From the NCBI GenBank assembly GCA_027923505.1, contig BROI01000008.1:248001-312000 (forward strand): a stretch of 64,000 bases of DNA, in the 5' to 3' direction. Below, in pieces: positions 1 to 10,832 of this stretch. The notes under the pieces are model-generated. The model saw only the letters and a list, made by a program, of their open reading frames with translations. It was not told where the DNA came from and did no database searches. Source of the DNA: Mayamaea pseudoterrestris. Taxonomy: Eukaryota > Bacillariophyta > Bacillariophyceae > Sellaphorales > Sellaphoraceae. The stretch's first letter is position 1. Each line of letters opens with the position of its first letter. The position numbers and the translations under genes were made by a program.

Positions 1-424
1 CTGGACTGTCAAGAGAGTCGTAGGTTCGAAACTTGTCTCTGAGCGATCGAACAAATTGATTAATGCCTCGTTGCAATTCACCTTCCTCTCGTATGCAATC
101 ATTGCGGCAACAATCTTGTCTCGAGTTATCATCATTGTCAACTATCAGCTCCGCTGTTGCATCGTCCTCAGCTGAACGTGCCGCAGCGACCTGGTATGTG
201 GAAATGGAACGCTCCATGCGAGTCGAAGAAAGTACTCCTCGCCCTGTAGGTATGGTGCGATCTTCTTCGGCCTCTTTGTCACGATTACAGTCGCAGCAGA
301 GACGAAAGCACATCATAACAGCTTTCTCGAGTGAACAAGCTACTGCAGACTGCTTGGCGTTTACGAGTGATAATGCCAAGTCGCTTCCGTCGTCGCGAAA
401 GAACATGGTTGACGTCATGGTCAT
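1..424 (-). CDS. Partial unknown acidic protein, 3' end beyond the left edge
   Basis: An uninterrupted reading frame of 141 codons starts at the ATG at 424-422 (a second ATG lies two codons later) and is still open at base 1. In-frame stops lie just upstream of the start. The protein opens with MTMTSTMFFRDDGSDLALSL, has a Cys-rich stretch (RLCCDCNRDK), then an acidic middle and a basic helix-like end (INQFVRSLRDKFR). Codon use is rich in GAN codons, as expected for a real gene here; the overlapping plus-strand frame (63-548) is Ser-rich, the usual look of an antisense shadow. I recognise no family. It is divergently oriented to the next gene, so 425-643 probably holds both promoters. A longin-like or other trafficking fold was considered, but nothing supports it. 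Confidence 0.55.
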   Translation of the reverse strand, partial: MTMTSTMFFRDDGSDLALSLVNAKQSAVACSLEKAVMMCFRLCCDCNRDKEAEEDRTIPTGRGVLSSTRMERSISTYQVAAARSAEDDATAELIVDNDDNSRQDCCRNDCIREEGELQRGINQFVRSLRDKFRTYDSLDSP

Positions 425-643
425 GAGCGTGGGGGTAGCGGTGCGACAAGCCTATCAAATTAGGGATGAAGATTCGCACGACATTGTGGACGACTTGTCC
501 TTGCTTCTCCAAGAAGGAAGCTGTGCATCGAGCCCCTGTTTTTGCTAATTGGTCGACTTGCAGTACAATTACAAGATTATTTAGAGGCCCTGTGTTGCTC
601 TGGATCAGAATACTTGAATTTTAGAATTTGCTTTGTCTAGCAG

Positions 644-3073
644 GTGAAGCAAATCCTGCGCGAGTCACCGGCCATCACTATGGCACGAACGAGTCGCAAC
701 CCCGTGGCAAGCAGCATGGACGCGCTCGACAATATCGATCTTGATGACATGTTTGCCGATGAGGGAGACGCTCTTTTCGATGGCCTAGACATTGATCTCG
801 GCAATATGGACGATATTACCGGAGCTGCGAGTGTCAACGATGACAACGACCTACCGATGACAGCGCCACTGCACGAGCAACAAACTCCGTCACAGGATGA
901 CAATACTCGCCGACGCATAAACAAGCGAAAAATAAAGTCTCCTTCATGTTTTGACGATGACGAGGAAGAACTTAATGGCTCTATCAAGAAGAAAACGCCC
1001 AAGAAGCGCCAGACAAAGGCAGCTAATTCTTCAAAAAAGGGAAAAGCCAATGGTCCTACCGCCGCAGTTCAAACAGCTGTCGCCCCTCCTATCATCATTC
1101 CTGACCCGATTTCTGTAAAAAGCAAGAAGACAAAGTCTACTATGTCAACGACCTTGCCGCATCCGTCGCAGAGGGGCATTGTTGCTGCTGCCGGACAATT
1201 CGGTGGTAGAAACAAACGAGGATCGTATGTACTTCCAAAAGCAGCTCCTGTCACGCAGAAAATGAAGCCAATAGCAGGCCCTCCGACGCTAGCTAGAGCC
1301 TCTTCAATGGAAGGAGTAATTAAGATCCAGCCGCAGCACCCATTGTCTCGGGCTGACATTATGGCGCGGATATACGCGACGCATCCTGGTTTGCAACAAG
1401 GCAATTTCTGCGGATTACTCCCGAGCAACACTATCTTTTATCCATTCATGCCTACACTTCCAAACGAACCCTCGCTTAAACAACGCAAGCTCTTTCCCGT
1501 AATTGACCGCATCCACACATCGTTTTTGGCGTCTGTTGGAAGCTCATCCGTTTCTGCAGTTGACAAAACGACATCACCAACATCTAGTGATACGCATCAA
1601 ATACATCCTATCGTCGCCTTGATGCAAGATTGCTACAAGGATGAAAAAACACCTGCTATGGGCGCCGATTCAATAGAGGTCAATCAGCAGTCGGAAAGAG
1701 CAACCGTGCTCGTTGCGGCGGCGAACGAAACTAGACGGACTGTGTCGCTTTTCGACAAGCATCAGCTTGCAGGTGATCTCATGGCAGTTTGCTCATTGCT
1801 TAAGCGTCAGCATGATTTTTTAAGGCAAAACAAGTCAAATATGGAGCAGTGGTGCAAGAGTCATTTTACCGAGGAAGACTATGCGTGCGTCTTTTTGCCA
1901 ATAAAGCCAAAGATCAAGCGAAAAGCTGGTGACATGACAGGTGGCAGCGTATTGGCGTCCTTTACCAAGAACCAGATTAAGGTCAAGATAATATGCAGCA
2001 ACTTCGACAAAATCTCGTCAGGCCCCCTATATGCGACGCTTCGCTTCGGCGTCAAAGCATCGGACAAGGATGTTGCTCCGCCCAAATCCAAAAAGGCGAA
2101 GCTAAACCCATCCAGTGTGAAGGGCGGTGTCACCGCCAGAACCAGCTTTGCGGCTTCCATCAAAAATATATCTAAATCGCTGGTGCCCTATGCGGATATG
2201 AAGCCGTCTCATCGTCGTAAAACAATCGTCGATCTCATAAACAAGTGTGCGCGAGATCTCGAGGCCACGGCTGGCCAGCAAATGGAGGACCAGCGTCAAA
2301 TAATTTGTCGTCAGCAAACTGAGCTGCAAAAGGTTGTTGATGATGATAAGGTACAAATGATACATTCAACGTGCATGTGGCGCTGGCTTGAAAAGTCGGG
2401 GCACTTTGCGAAGATGAAGGATGCAGATTGTCAGTGGCGACTGGAAGGTCTTGCGGCGACGAAACTTGGCGATATTGAATGCGGCCACGCTTGCATGCAG
2501 CAAACTACGTTGCCTTTTGGCAACAGAAAGGCAGGAAGCTACATTCATCGACTGCAGTCGTTGCTTGTGGTTGATGACGACGATGAGACCAGCGACGACG
2601 AATCCGACAATCACTTTGATGACATGCCTTGTGCATGTCCAGCAGCTGATCTCTCGAAACTGACAATGCATGAGCGGAGCTTTTTACACTTGCGTTCGTT
2701 TGATTTAGTTCAGAAGGCAGATCATATATTTGCCGTCGAGGATCATATGACCACAGATATTTCTCAAACTGTTCGCTTCGACAATGCCCAAGATATTGCA
2801 GACTTGGAACCGAAGGACGAAGTCGATGGCGTTGTTAATGCGATGATTTGTGACTTGCTTCAAGTGGACGAATGCAACAGCATGAGAGCAAAGCTTCTCA
2901 AATCAGTCGTTCATTCGCAGCGCGTAGCTGAGAGCGATCTGAAGGCGAAGAACGCGGAAACCAGCGTGATCTCAAGATATTATCAGCTAATGAAAAAGAA
3001 TAAGCAAGAAAGGGGGAGAAATGAAGGTAAGCCCAGGGTGGCAAAAAATGACGAGTACGCATTGCCCTGGTGA
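644..3073 (+). CDS. Nuclear protein with possible Ada3/Ngg1-like C-terminus
   Basis: The frame encodes 809 aa. The first ATG is at 644; a second at 680 (MARTSRNPV) is an equally good start and would give 797 aa. The N-terminus is acidic (DALDNIDLDDMFADEGD), followed by several basic clusters that look like nuclear localisation signals (RRRINKRKIK, KKKTPKKRQTK). The middle is low-complexity with one Cys/His-containing patch (GHACMQQTTLPFGNRK) and an Asp-rich acidic run. The last ~70 residues (from DEVDGVVNAMICDLLQ through ISRYYQLMKKNKQERG) have the spacing of the Ada3/Ngg1 C-terminal domain of SAGA-type acetyltransferase complexes: a helical pair of segments ending in Y-x-x-L-K-K-K. This match is by eye and weak, so the safe reading is a nuclear protein of unknown function. 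No intron is needed. Confidence 0.7.
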   Translation: MKQILRESPAITMARTSRNPVASSMDALDNIDLDDMFADEGDALFDGLDIDLGNMDDITGAASVNDDNDLPMTAPLHEQQTPSQDDNTRRRINKRKIKSPSCFDDDEEELNGSIKKKTPKKRQTKAANSSKKGKANGPTAAVQTAVAPPIIIPDPISVKSKKTKSTMSTTLPHPSQRGIVAAAGQFGGRNKRGSYVLPKAAPVTQKMKPIAGPPTLARASSMEGVIKIQPQHPLSRADIMARIYATHPGLQQGNFCGLLPSNTIFYPFMPTLPNEPSLKQRKLFPVIDRIHTSFLASVGSSSVSAVDKTTSPTSSDTHQIHPIVALMQDCYKDEKTPAMGADSIEVNQQSERATVLVAAANETRRTVSLFDKHQLAGDLMAVCSLLKRQHDFLRQNKSNMEQWCKSHFTEEDYACVFLPIKPKIKRKAGDMTGGSVLASFTKNQIKVKIICSNFDKISSGPLYATLRFGVKASDKDVAPPKSKKAKLNPSSVKGGVTARTSFAASIKNISKSLVPYADMKPSHRRKTIVDLINKCARDLEATAGQQMEDQRQIICRQQTELQKVVDDDKVQMIHSTCMWRWLEKSGHFAKMKDADCQWRLEGLAATKLGDIECGHACMQQTTLPFGNRKAGSYIHRLQSLLVVDDDDETSDDESDNHFDDMPCACPAADLSKLTMHERSFLHLRSFDLVQKADHIFAVEDHMTTDISQTVRFDNAQDIADLEPKDEVDGVVNAMICDLLQVDECNSMRAKLLKSVVHSQRVAESDLKAKNAETSVISRYYQLMKKNKQERGRNEGKPRVAKNDEYALPW

Positions 3074-3157
3074 GACAACAGCAATTAGACTACTGCAAAA
3101 TTAAACATTGAAATAGAAATGGTTCATACTATATTGTCTAGTATTGTGGATAATAAG

Positions 3158-6100
3158 CTAGTTAAACTGCGACGGAAAAACACCGCCGTGACTCCCTGAA
3201 TGAGTAGACGATGATTTATTTCCATTGATTCCCATCAAGCTGATTGCTTCAATATCTACATCAGACCCTATGCCATTGCTTTGAAAGAGACCCATGTCAA
3301 GACTGTTCAGCATTCCAGAGACGAGGTCAACGTCGTTCGTCTGGTCCTCATCAACATCATCGACCAAATCAAACAATCGACCGCGGCGAGGTGCACGTGC
3401 AGTTAACTCACTTGCCGGCGGAAATGACGTCGATCCCATGGAACGTCCGCCAACGAAGCCATTAAAGCCAGCGCGAAGGGGCTCCGGCGAGACAGCTGAA
3501 ATGCCTTCGAAGTAGGAATTGGATGGAGGGTGCGGAGATTCCCGAGCATGTCCGGAAAAATCACCAGAGAAACCGATCGGCGAGACCATGCGATTGTCAA
3601 TGCGAGGAAGGGGAGGCGTCATCGTCGAAAAAGAACTTATAGTTCGAGACAGCACAGCGCGACTGCATCCAAAACGTACTTTTCCAGCGGGATTTTGTAA
3701 AAGAACTAGTAGAGAATTGGTCGGGGAGACGTAATGAGCACCGGTGCCTGTAAGGCGGTAAAAGTGCTGGCCTGCGCGTAAACATTCCACGTGCTGGACG
3801 AACAATTGACCAGCAGGCTCACCAAGCCTAGGGTCAAGCAAGTTAAGATCACTTAACGAAGGACCGCAGTGGTTGGAAGGGAAGCATTCAGCAGGCAAGA
3901 TCACAAGAAATGAAAGCGGGACGTTCGTCGAGCTAGAGGATGTCATCAGATCAAACATGACTTTGACGTATTGCGAAGCTATCATGCTGTCCAGAGGTGG
4001 GACGACAGACAGTGCGCCGCCCCGCAAAGCGAGAATATGCTCCGATTCACTCCCTTGCTTCCCAAAAGGTTCATGACCGCCAAAAATTCGATCAACGTCA
4101 ATCAACTTCCCCCAAAATGAGCTGCCATCTACAATCGACAAAGGCTCTGACCACAGCTGCGCCGAAATAAAGGCCTCGGCGCACAATACCTTTTGCGACG
4201 TTGTTGTCAATCCAATGTCTAGGGATGTGCCGTCTGCAATAAAACCGAGCGTCTCATACCAAATTTTGGTCACATATGCAGCTGTTAAGAACCTTGTTTT
4301 CCGTCCGACATGACGAATTCGGAGAGCGTGTAACACGTTTGACGATACCTTCACTGAAGAACGCTTGGCCCAAGTGAGAGAAACAAATGTTTCGCGATCT
4401 TGAACGTATTCTTCTGCCGTCATACCGATATCTGCATCAGACCAACCCACCGACAGATTGCGGGAGACTTGCTGCTGGAGTCGCTGGACGTCCTCGGCCA
4501 ATCTGACACAAAGAGATGCAACAGCAGCCCCAGCATCTTTTAAAGCCTCCATGTTGGCTGATGATCCAGTCCGCCGTGTTTCAGAAATAAATTGACGCTG
4601 AAAGTTTCCAACAAGACTGTCGAAATCTTTCCAGCTCGGAACTAGAGGGTCAACATACGGTGACGAGTCATGGGCCGCTCTGATGATCCAACGATACATG
4701 ACTCGCTTCACAATGTGCTCACCAACCACGCTTGCCAACGACTTGCACCGATGAAGCATTTCGGCAACCTTTTCACGTCGAAACAAAGCAACTGCAGGAT
4801 GCTCTACGTGGTCAACAGGTAGTTTGGGAGTCTCTGTTGCTATATTTCCTGCTGTTGCAATGGTGTTCTTGTCCGAAATATTGATTTTGCCTGACGATGA
4901 AGCAGGCGGCGCTGGTGGCGACGCTGAAGTAGCAACCGAGGCATTATCGGCTGCAATTGATTGAGGCAGAGCGGGTGTTAACTGCTCTTTGAAGTTGCTT
5001 GTAGGTTGAACAGGGTTGGTCTCCCATCGTCGGCCGACAGGTGCAATATCCTTTGAAATCAAACTCGTTGCTCTTTTAAGCTCGGTTACAGGTTTCTTAA
5101 TGCTGTTATTAAGCGCTATCCCATTCTGCATCGCTTTCGGCGACTTGCTTCGTCTATCGGACAGATCCGGACTGGTGCTGGGTGATGTGGAAGCATCGCT
5201 TTTTTTCTGTTTCGTCAGCTCTCTCTCGCGACGTTCTCGTTCCTCTCGTTTCGCTAGCTGTACTCTCTCTCGTTCTATTGCTTCCTTCATTTCGCGCTCG
5301 CGTTGTTCCTTCAACTTTATCGCTTGCTCACGTCGCTGCTGCTCTTCCTTTTCTTTACGGACACGCTCGCGCTCGCGTGCTTGGATCTCTTCTTGCTCCC
5401 GACGCTCCTTTTCTTCTTTCAGTTTCTGTAAACGCTCTTTTTCCCTCTTCTTACGTTTCTTGTCGCGTTTTGAATTGGCTTCCTTCTCGTCCTTCTTGGC
5501 TTGCAGTTCTTCAAGTTCAAGTTCCTTCAACAAAGCTTCCTCGGCGACGCGCGCTTTCTCTTCCGCCGCTTGTTTAGACTCCCCGCGACTATTCTTCTTT
5601 TTGTTTTTAGTTATAATTACAGCTTTGTCTCCGTCGGCGTCATGTTGAGGAGTTAACGATGGATTTTCTTCCTCGTCCGTTTCGTCGTCGTCGCTTCGTT
5701 CCGAAAACTTCCGACCATCCTTCTCCATCTGTTTAATGCGCAGATTAATGAGTAGACGCGCCCGTTGACGTTTTTTCCCGTCACGGGAGCATCGCGGTAT
5801 GCTAGCATTGTAAATTGTTACCATCTCGACAGCAGCATCAATAAGGTTCTGTTCCACAAGAATCGAGAGAGCCGTGTCACCCTTCTTTGTCGTCACATTA
5901 TGATCGGCACCATGTTCCAAGAGTAATTCAACTGTATCAGGTAAACCCTTCGTTGCCGCCTGGAGCAACGCGCTGAGCGTCGGATCGTCTTCTTCTGTGG
6001 GCGCGTTCGCGTTCAAAAGTAAGCGTACGACATCATCATGGCCTTTGTAGGCAGCAATGCTCAATGGAGACCAGCCAGTATCAGTACATTTGCAAGGGTC

Positions 6101-7612
6101 CGCACCAGCCTTTAAAAGCGCATCGACAGCACCCGACTGTCCGTGGTTCGCTGCTGTCAAAAGTGGTGTTTCTCTCCACTTGTTCAAAGCATGTACGTCA
6201 GCATCATTGTCAAGAAGTAGCTTCACAGCCGCCAGGTGTCCAGGTTTTGATCCGGCACAAGCTTTGTGTAAAGGCGTGCTATTATCTTCGGTTACTCGCG
6301 TATTGACTGGCGCATCAGCTTTTAAAAGCAGCGCAACGATGTCATCGTAACCCTACCAAGCAAAGAAGCGCGTGAGTCGACGCGTCGAAGCAGACATTAC
6401 ATGCGCTACGCTTGTATCTGTACAAACCTTGTGTGCCGCAAACGTCAGCGCGCTCCAACCAGCTTCGCTACACAAGCTTGGATCGGCCTTGTGTGCAAGC
6501 AGTGCATCTACCGCATCCAAATGACCATTATTCGCAGCAATGAGCAAGGGTGTTTCGCGCCACTTATTGCAGGCATTGCCGTCTGCACCCTGCTGCAATA
6601 ACAAAAGCAATACCTTCATAGATCCTTTTTTGTTCGTCGCATTCGAAGAACAAGCGGTATGAAGCGGTGTATACAAGTCGTCCTTGAACTGGCAATTAAC
6701 CGACGCCCCCTGATCAAGGCAAAGTTTGACAGCAGCCGCATCGCCATCCTCAACAGCGCACTTCAAATAAAGCTCAGCATCCTCCTCGTCGATGCTCACC
6801 GATGATGACTTCACCGTCACCGACGCTCGTACAGTTAATGAATCATTACTCACAAATCCTTCCTGCTGAATCCGATCCGACGTTATAAACTGCGACCATC
6901 CCCAGTCGATCGCCTTGGGACAAAGTTTAAACGTTTTATCTGGATTGCGCTTTGCGTAACTTAGCGCTGCATTTTCCGGATGCTCTAAAGTAAGTACGTA
7001 GCTGACAGCCTTTTTCCACCCAAATGGCAGAGCTTCCGCATCTGCAACTTGTAGAAAGAGACTCAAATGATGATTGGAGGCTCGTCCGTTGCCATTGACG
7101 TAAATGATCAGCCGCCACTTATTGCCGTGTTCGTCCGTCGTTGTTTCCGAGTATTCCGCCTTTTTACAGCCAGACTCTCGTTTGCTGGCATAGTCTTTAA
7201 TGTAATGAGTGAATTCGCAAGTTGTTTGCATATTTTGTGGTTTCCAAGTGACAGTATCGGGTGCTGCTTCAATGGCATGATCCGTTCCGTCATCGTCCAA
7301 ATGTTGCGGCGTCTTCTGTGCAGAGTTCGTCTCGTCCACATCAGTCTTTTTGCTACTATTGCCGGCAATATCAGTGATCGTTTTACTGCCACTGGTAGCA
7401 TTTTCATTGCTCGTCGTCACAACATCTTCCAATCTTTCATGATGACGCGGAAAGTGCGGATTTTTGCTGGAAGTGTTGGTTTCATCATCTCCGGGAAGGA
7501 TATAATTAGTCGATGTCGAGTCCGGCTCATCATCATCCGCATCCTGCGATGATCGCTGACGAAGAATAGAGTCTTGGTCGTTGTTGTTACTCGTGGTACG
7601 CCACGACATCAT
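3158..7612 (-). CDS. MATH domain-ankyrin repeat-coiled coil protein (two exons)
   Basis: Two exons, 7612-6428 and 6352-3158, give 1459 aa. The 75-nt intron (6427-6353, GTTTGT...TAG) splits an ankyrin repeat exactly (FAAHK/GYDDIVALLLKADA), which is strong evidence for it. Order: disordered acidic N-terminus; a MATH/TRAF-like domain at about 130-270 (KWRLIIYVNGNG, LSLFLQVADAEALPFGW, DWGWSQFI); about nine ankyrin repeats at 280-540; a long Lys/Glu/Arg-rich coiled coil; and a C-terminal region of about 500 aa that I do not recognise. MATH and ankyrin domains both bind proteins, so a scaffold or ubiquitin-pathway adaptor role is inferred. A three-repeat ankyrin block is duplicated in tandem (NKWRETPLL occurs twice). 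The open frame reaches 7660 without another ATG, and TTTTTACAG just upstream could be a 3' splice site, so an extra 5' exon is possible. Confidence 0.85.
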
Positions 7613-8285
7613 GCTGTTGGGCGTCGGCGTGTCTTCAGGAGTCGTTGCTGTAAAAAGCAATTTTGTTTCGAGTGAGAAACTACGCTAGCAACCAGGAGCA
7701 AGGGCCATCCATGGTACATTCGCGAACGCTTAACTTTCAACTACTCAAGTAAGCGTCCATTATATAGGATCAAACAGTTGCGAGACGTGTCATTCCAATG
7801 GGTGGCGCCCACATGCAGCAGAACCAATCGGTTTTCGGACAAACCTTCTCAATTCAAGCAAAAGTACTCTTTCCTCGTTCCTTCCACTTACGTTGATTTC
7901 TTATCTTTCCTCCTCGCGACTAGGTAGTAGACTACTTATAGACTTGTGTTTCCCGTTGAATGTTCAGTGACTCGGTCGCTCACCCCGAGACCATTAAACG
8001 GCTTGCGTGTCCAGCCAAGGAAAAACGAACTTCATCGCAAGGTCATCCTCGCATCATCGTCACCGATCGTGGAAAGTTAAGGTTACTGGGTCGTGGTACG
8101 ACACTGTAGACTCCCGCTATGACACAGAAACGGTTACGTTATTGAGTCGTGTTTGGAACGGAGCGACCATCAACTTTGTCGACCTTCACCCATCAGCAGT
8201 CACACGTTGCACCACACATATCTTTCCTGTTTCCCTTTACTGTTAATCGTCAACCCGAGCATCAGACACATAGGTACTCGCCACG
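7613..8285. promoter_or_regulatory. Divergent intergenic region
   Basis: This 673-base stretch separates the divergent MATH-ankyrin and EGF genes. It holds a TATATA-like run near 7760 (about 150 bases upstream of the minus-strand start) and a CCAAT motif near 7825. A short open frame at 8007-8246 starts with GTG and looks spurious. An unseen 5' exon for the EGF gene could lie here, because an in-frame TAG directly precedes its ATG and is preceded by a plausible acceptor context. Confidence 0.35.
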
Positions 8286-8936
8286 ATGAATACAACAGCA
8301 GCACTGAGTCATGACGCCTGTATCACTAATGGTCAGTGCTTGAACGGCGGCACTTGTGCATCGGCCGACGAACACTCAGCCTATCGACACTGCGAATGTC
8401 CCGATGGTTTCACAGGTCTTCGATGTCAAGACTTTTGTCCGTTAGATTGTCAAAATAATGGAGTCTGCCAATCAACGAGTACGTCGAATAGGATTGAGGA
8501 TTATATTCACGACAGCAACAAGCGAAGCAGCAGCATCAACAATTTCACATGCAAATGCAAGGGATACTTTACCGGCAAGCTTTGCCAGACGCGATACGTC
8601 AATTGCGGGGGACATCAATGTTTCAATGGGGCAAAGTGTGCGGCAATTGAGTCTGCTGGAGTTGGAAAATGGTGCGAGTGCGCCGACGGATACAGTGGCG
8701 ACCTATGTCAGTCTCGCGCAGCATTTGATGAGTCTATTAAGAAAAAGGCGAACGCGAGTGGAGCCGTAATGGGTGTGGTCATAGTTACAACCATTTTTGT
8801 CATTATATGCTGGAGGAGAAGGACGCGGCAGGACAAGCGCCTTTGTTCACAGCACACCTTTGAGGAACGCCAAAATTTGCACGTTTCTGTTCCGCGTGAG
8901 GAACGAGACGACTGGGAATGTAGAAACATTGTATAG
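8286..8936 (+). CDS. Small membrane protein with three EGF-like modules
   Basis: The 216-aa protein has three EGF-like modules defined by Cys spacing: CITNGQCLNGGTC...CECPDGFTGLRC, CPLDCQNNGVC...CKCKGYFTGKLC and CGGHQCFNGAKC...CECADGYSGDLC. One membrane segment follows at about 159-177 (GAVMGVVIVTTIFVIICW), then a short basic tail (RRRTRQDKR) and an acidic end. Topology fits an extracellular EGF region with a cytoplasmic tail, as in adhesion or receptor-like proteins. Odd point: no signal peptide is seen at the N-terminus, so either the membrane segment acts as a reverse signal anchor or a 5' exon encoding a signal peptide is missed. Its 3' end lies 26 bases from the convergent TGS1 gene. Confidence 0.8.
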   Translation: MNTTAALSHDACITNGQCLNGGTCASADEHSAYRHCECPDGFTGLRCQDFCPLDCQNNGVCQSTSTSNRIEDYIHDSNKRSSSINNFTCKCKGYFTGKLCQTRYVNCGGHQCFNGAKCAAIESAGVGKWCECADGYSGDLCQSRAAFDESIKKKANASGAVMGVVIVTTIFVIICWRRRTRQDKRLCSQHTFEERQNLHVSVPREERDDWECRNIV

Positions 8937-8962
8937 ATCACCAAATTAACGCTATTGTTTCA

Positions 8963-10399
8963 TTAATTGGATTCGGATTGACTGTAAATGAGAGACTTCC
9001 AATCACTTCCGAAAAAAGCCGTGACAGTCTTGAGTTGACGATTCAAATAATGCTCCTCGAGCTTGCAGTTTCCTCGATAGCCTGCTGTCAAGGCTGCCAT
9101 GCCCAATGATTCTCGGTTGATGTTGCGTGGCAAGTCGTAAATAACGATATGAGTATCAGTGGCTGCGGCCGCTAGCTTCAAAAGCTCCGCTCCATTGACG
9201 CTGTTCGAAATATCCATGGCACAATTAAACTGAGCCTTACGCTCCGCCTTGGTGCGCGGGGTGTTCGTAAATGTGTCGAAAAAGCCGTCATCCAATGTAC
9301 CCTCTGGTTTAGTTTCCGCTGATGGCGCGTATCGCTCTATCCACATGTTCTTGCCCAAGTCATACCCATTTTTGCCCAAAACATTGTAGTCCACGCCGCC
9401 CCATGGCGGATCCATGTACACAGCGTGTACCATCCGCGGCAGTACGTCGATTCCTCCAAGCTGGTAGCCACCGATGCAGATTTCCGTCTCAACTGGAGGT
9501 GGCATGGCAGCCATGAGCGCCAGGGCAGCCTCTGGTGTGGTTAAGGGCTGATCCAACACAAACTGGCCGTCCTTGTAGCAGTGTTCCAAGACAAAAAGAG
9601 CATTGCATTCACAAAATACAATTCTGTCACTGGGAATTCCGTAGATATTAGCATTCATGGCCGCCATTTTAAGCTTGGATCGATTCACTTCCACTGCAAC
9701 AACGAGTGCATTAGGAATGAGCTTGGCAAACGCTATCAGATTGCCGCCGCATCCGCCGAACGCGTCCAGAATGACGAACGGTTGTTTCGACTGCTGATTG
9801 CTTGTTGATGTATGCTGGTAATGTTGATTAACTAACTCTCGCACTTGGATTGCAGTATGGTCGGCAATCTGCTCGGGAGTGACTGAAAACCAGCCAGATT
9901 CGTCAAGCTGAATGCCTTGATCAAAGTGTCGAAAGAGGCGTCGCCTCTGCGTCCAATACTTTGCCAGTTCTTGTCCGTACGGACATCGAACTGACTTGTC
10001 AAGGACGGAAATATTCATCCATGGATTGCTGGGATCGGGTGCCGCGGATTTATGAGGAACTCGAACAACAGCAATGGTTCCGTGATGCGCATTTTCTGTT
10101 GACTGCGAAGAAGCTGGAGGCTCGTAGCGAAATGAATCAATTGCCGGACATGTCGCAGAGTATTGCCTATTCGTCTCATCGTCGGTCCAATGACTATCGT
10201 TGTTATTCGTCGTAAATGAGCCCTGATCAAATAGGTCAACGCGATTCACCAACACCGTAATGGCTGCGGGCGTTCGAGGGTTCTCGCGCTTCGCTGGAGG
10301 CGTGCACGGACTGTAGGCTGGTCGCTGACGGCGTTTGCCAGCTTGATCTGGTGTTTCTGCCATTGTTTCGTCTCCGTGATGGACATCGGACGAGAACAT
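8963..10399 (-). CDS. TGS1: Trimethylguanosine synthase (cap hypermethylase)
   Basis: TGS1 converts the m7G cap of snRNA, snoRNA and telomerase-type RNAs to 2,2,7-trimethylguanosine using S-adenosylmethionine, in nucleus or cytoplasm. The catalytic half is clear: KYWTQRRRLFRHFDQG and LDESGWFSVTPEQIADH (about 147-181) are the family signature, DAFGGCGGN (212-220) is SAM-binding motif I, and DPPWGGVDY (330-338) is the catalytic motif IV with the Trp that stacks on guanosine. The first ~130 residues are low-complexity. The ATG at 10399 gives 478 aa (MFSSDVHHGD); the frame stays open further upstream without an ATG. Convergent with the EGF gene and divergent from the SulP transporter. No key residue is missing in the motifs I can see. 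Confidence 0.95.
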   Translation of the reverse strand: MFSSDVHHGDETMAETPDQAGKRRQRPAYSPCTPPAKRENPRTPAAITVLVNRVDLFDQGSFTTNNNDSHWTDDETNRQYSATCPAIDSFRYEPPASSQSTENAHHGTIAVVRVPHKSAAPDPSNPWMNISVLDKSVRCPYGQELAKYWTQRRRLFRHFDQGIQLDESGWFSVTPEQIADHTAIQVRELVNQHYQHTSTSNQQSKQPFVILDAFGGCGGNLIAFAKLIPNALVVAVEVNRSKLKMAAMNANIYGIPSDRIVFCECNALFVLEHCYKDGQFVLDQPLTTPEAALALMAAMPPPVETEICIGGYQLGGIDVLPRMVHAVYMDPPWGGVDYNVLGKNGYDLGKNMWIERYAPSAETKPEGTLDDGFFDTFTNTPRTKAERKAQFNCAMDISNSVNGAELLKLAAAATDTHIVIYDLPRNINRESLGMAALTAGYRGNCKLEEHYLNRQLKTVTAFFGSDWKSLIYSQSESN

Positions 10400-10832
10400 G
10401 CTGCTTGGATCGGATGTATCTGGCAAAAGCGATAGTTTTAAATAGATTTCGAGCTGCACACGAGCAGAGTAGTCGTTATAATACACCGCTAATGAAATGT
10501 AAACAAAGTATCATTAAGGTATAGAATCGCTAGCTTGTGGGACCCATGTTATGTGGCATGCACCGTATCATAGAGTAACACTAACATTGTGCGGTCCTTG
10601 GCGCCCACATAAGTCAAAGCGTGAATGAAAAGACGAAAAGAATGTCGCACAAAAGTCCGTTTTCTTTCATGGTCACACATCGAATTTCCTTCGAGCGTCC
10701 CAGAGTCGTAGAAAGCCATAGCAGTATAGATAGTGGTCTAGAGGTACCGTGTTGGGCAAAAGTTGCCGAGCGAAAAAGTCGATATCGGATACAACATTCT
10801 CTGCACACGATAGTGGTCAGACTGAAGAAAAC
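10400..10832. promoter_or_regulatory. Divergent intergenic region
   Basis: This 433-base gap lies between the divergent TGS1 and SulP-transporter starts and presumably carries both promoters. Overlapping short frames on both strands (10614-10836) have no recognisable product. I see no repeat or defined site. Confidence 0.3.

Noticed and set aside
63-548. 161-codon plus-strand frame
   Set aside because: Ser/Arg-rich and antisense to the open acidic minus-strand frame 424-1, which has a more protein-like codon pattern.
5016-5648. 210-codon plus-strand frame rich in Ser/Phe/Arg
   Set aside because: Antisense of the Lys/Glu-rich coiled coil of the MATH-ankyrin gene; the composition is the expected shadow.
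8007-8246. 79-codon frame upstream of the EGF gene
   Set aside because: Starts with GTG, no signal peptide or family features; not joined to the EGF gene.
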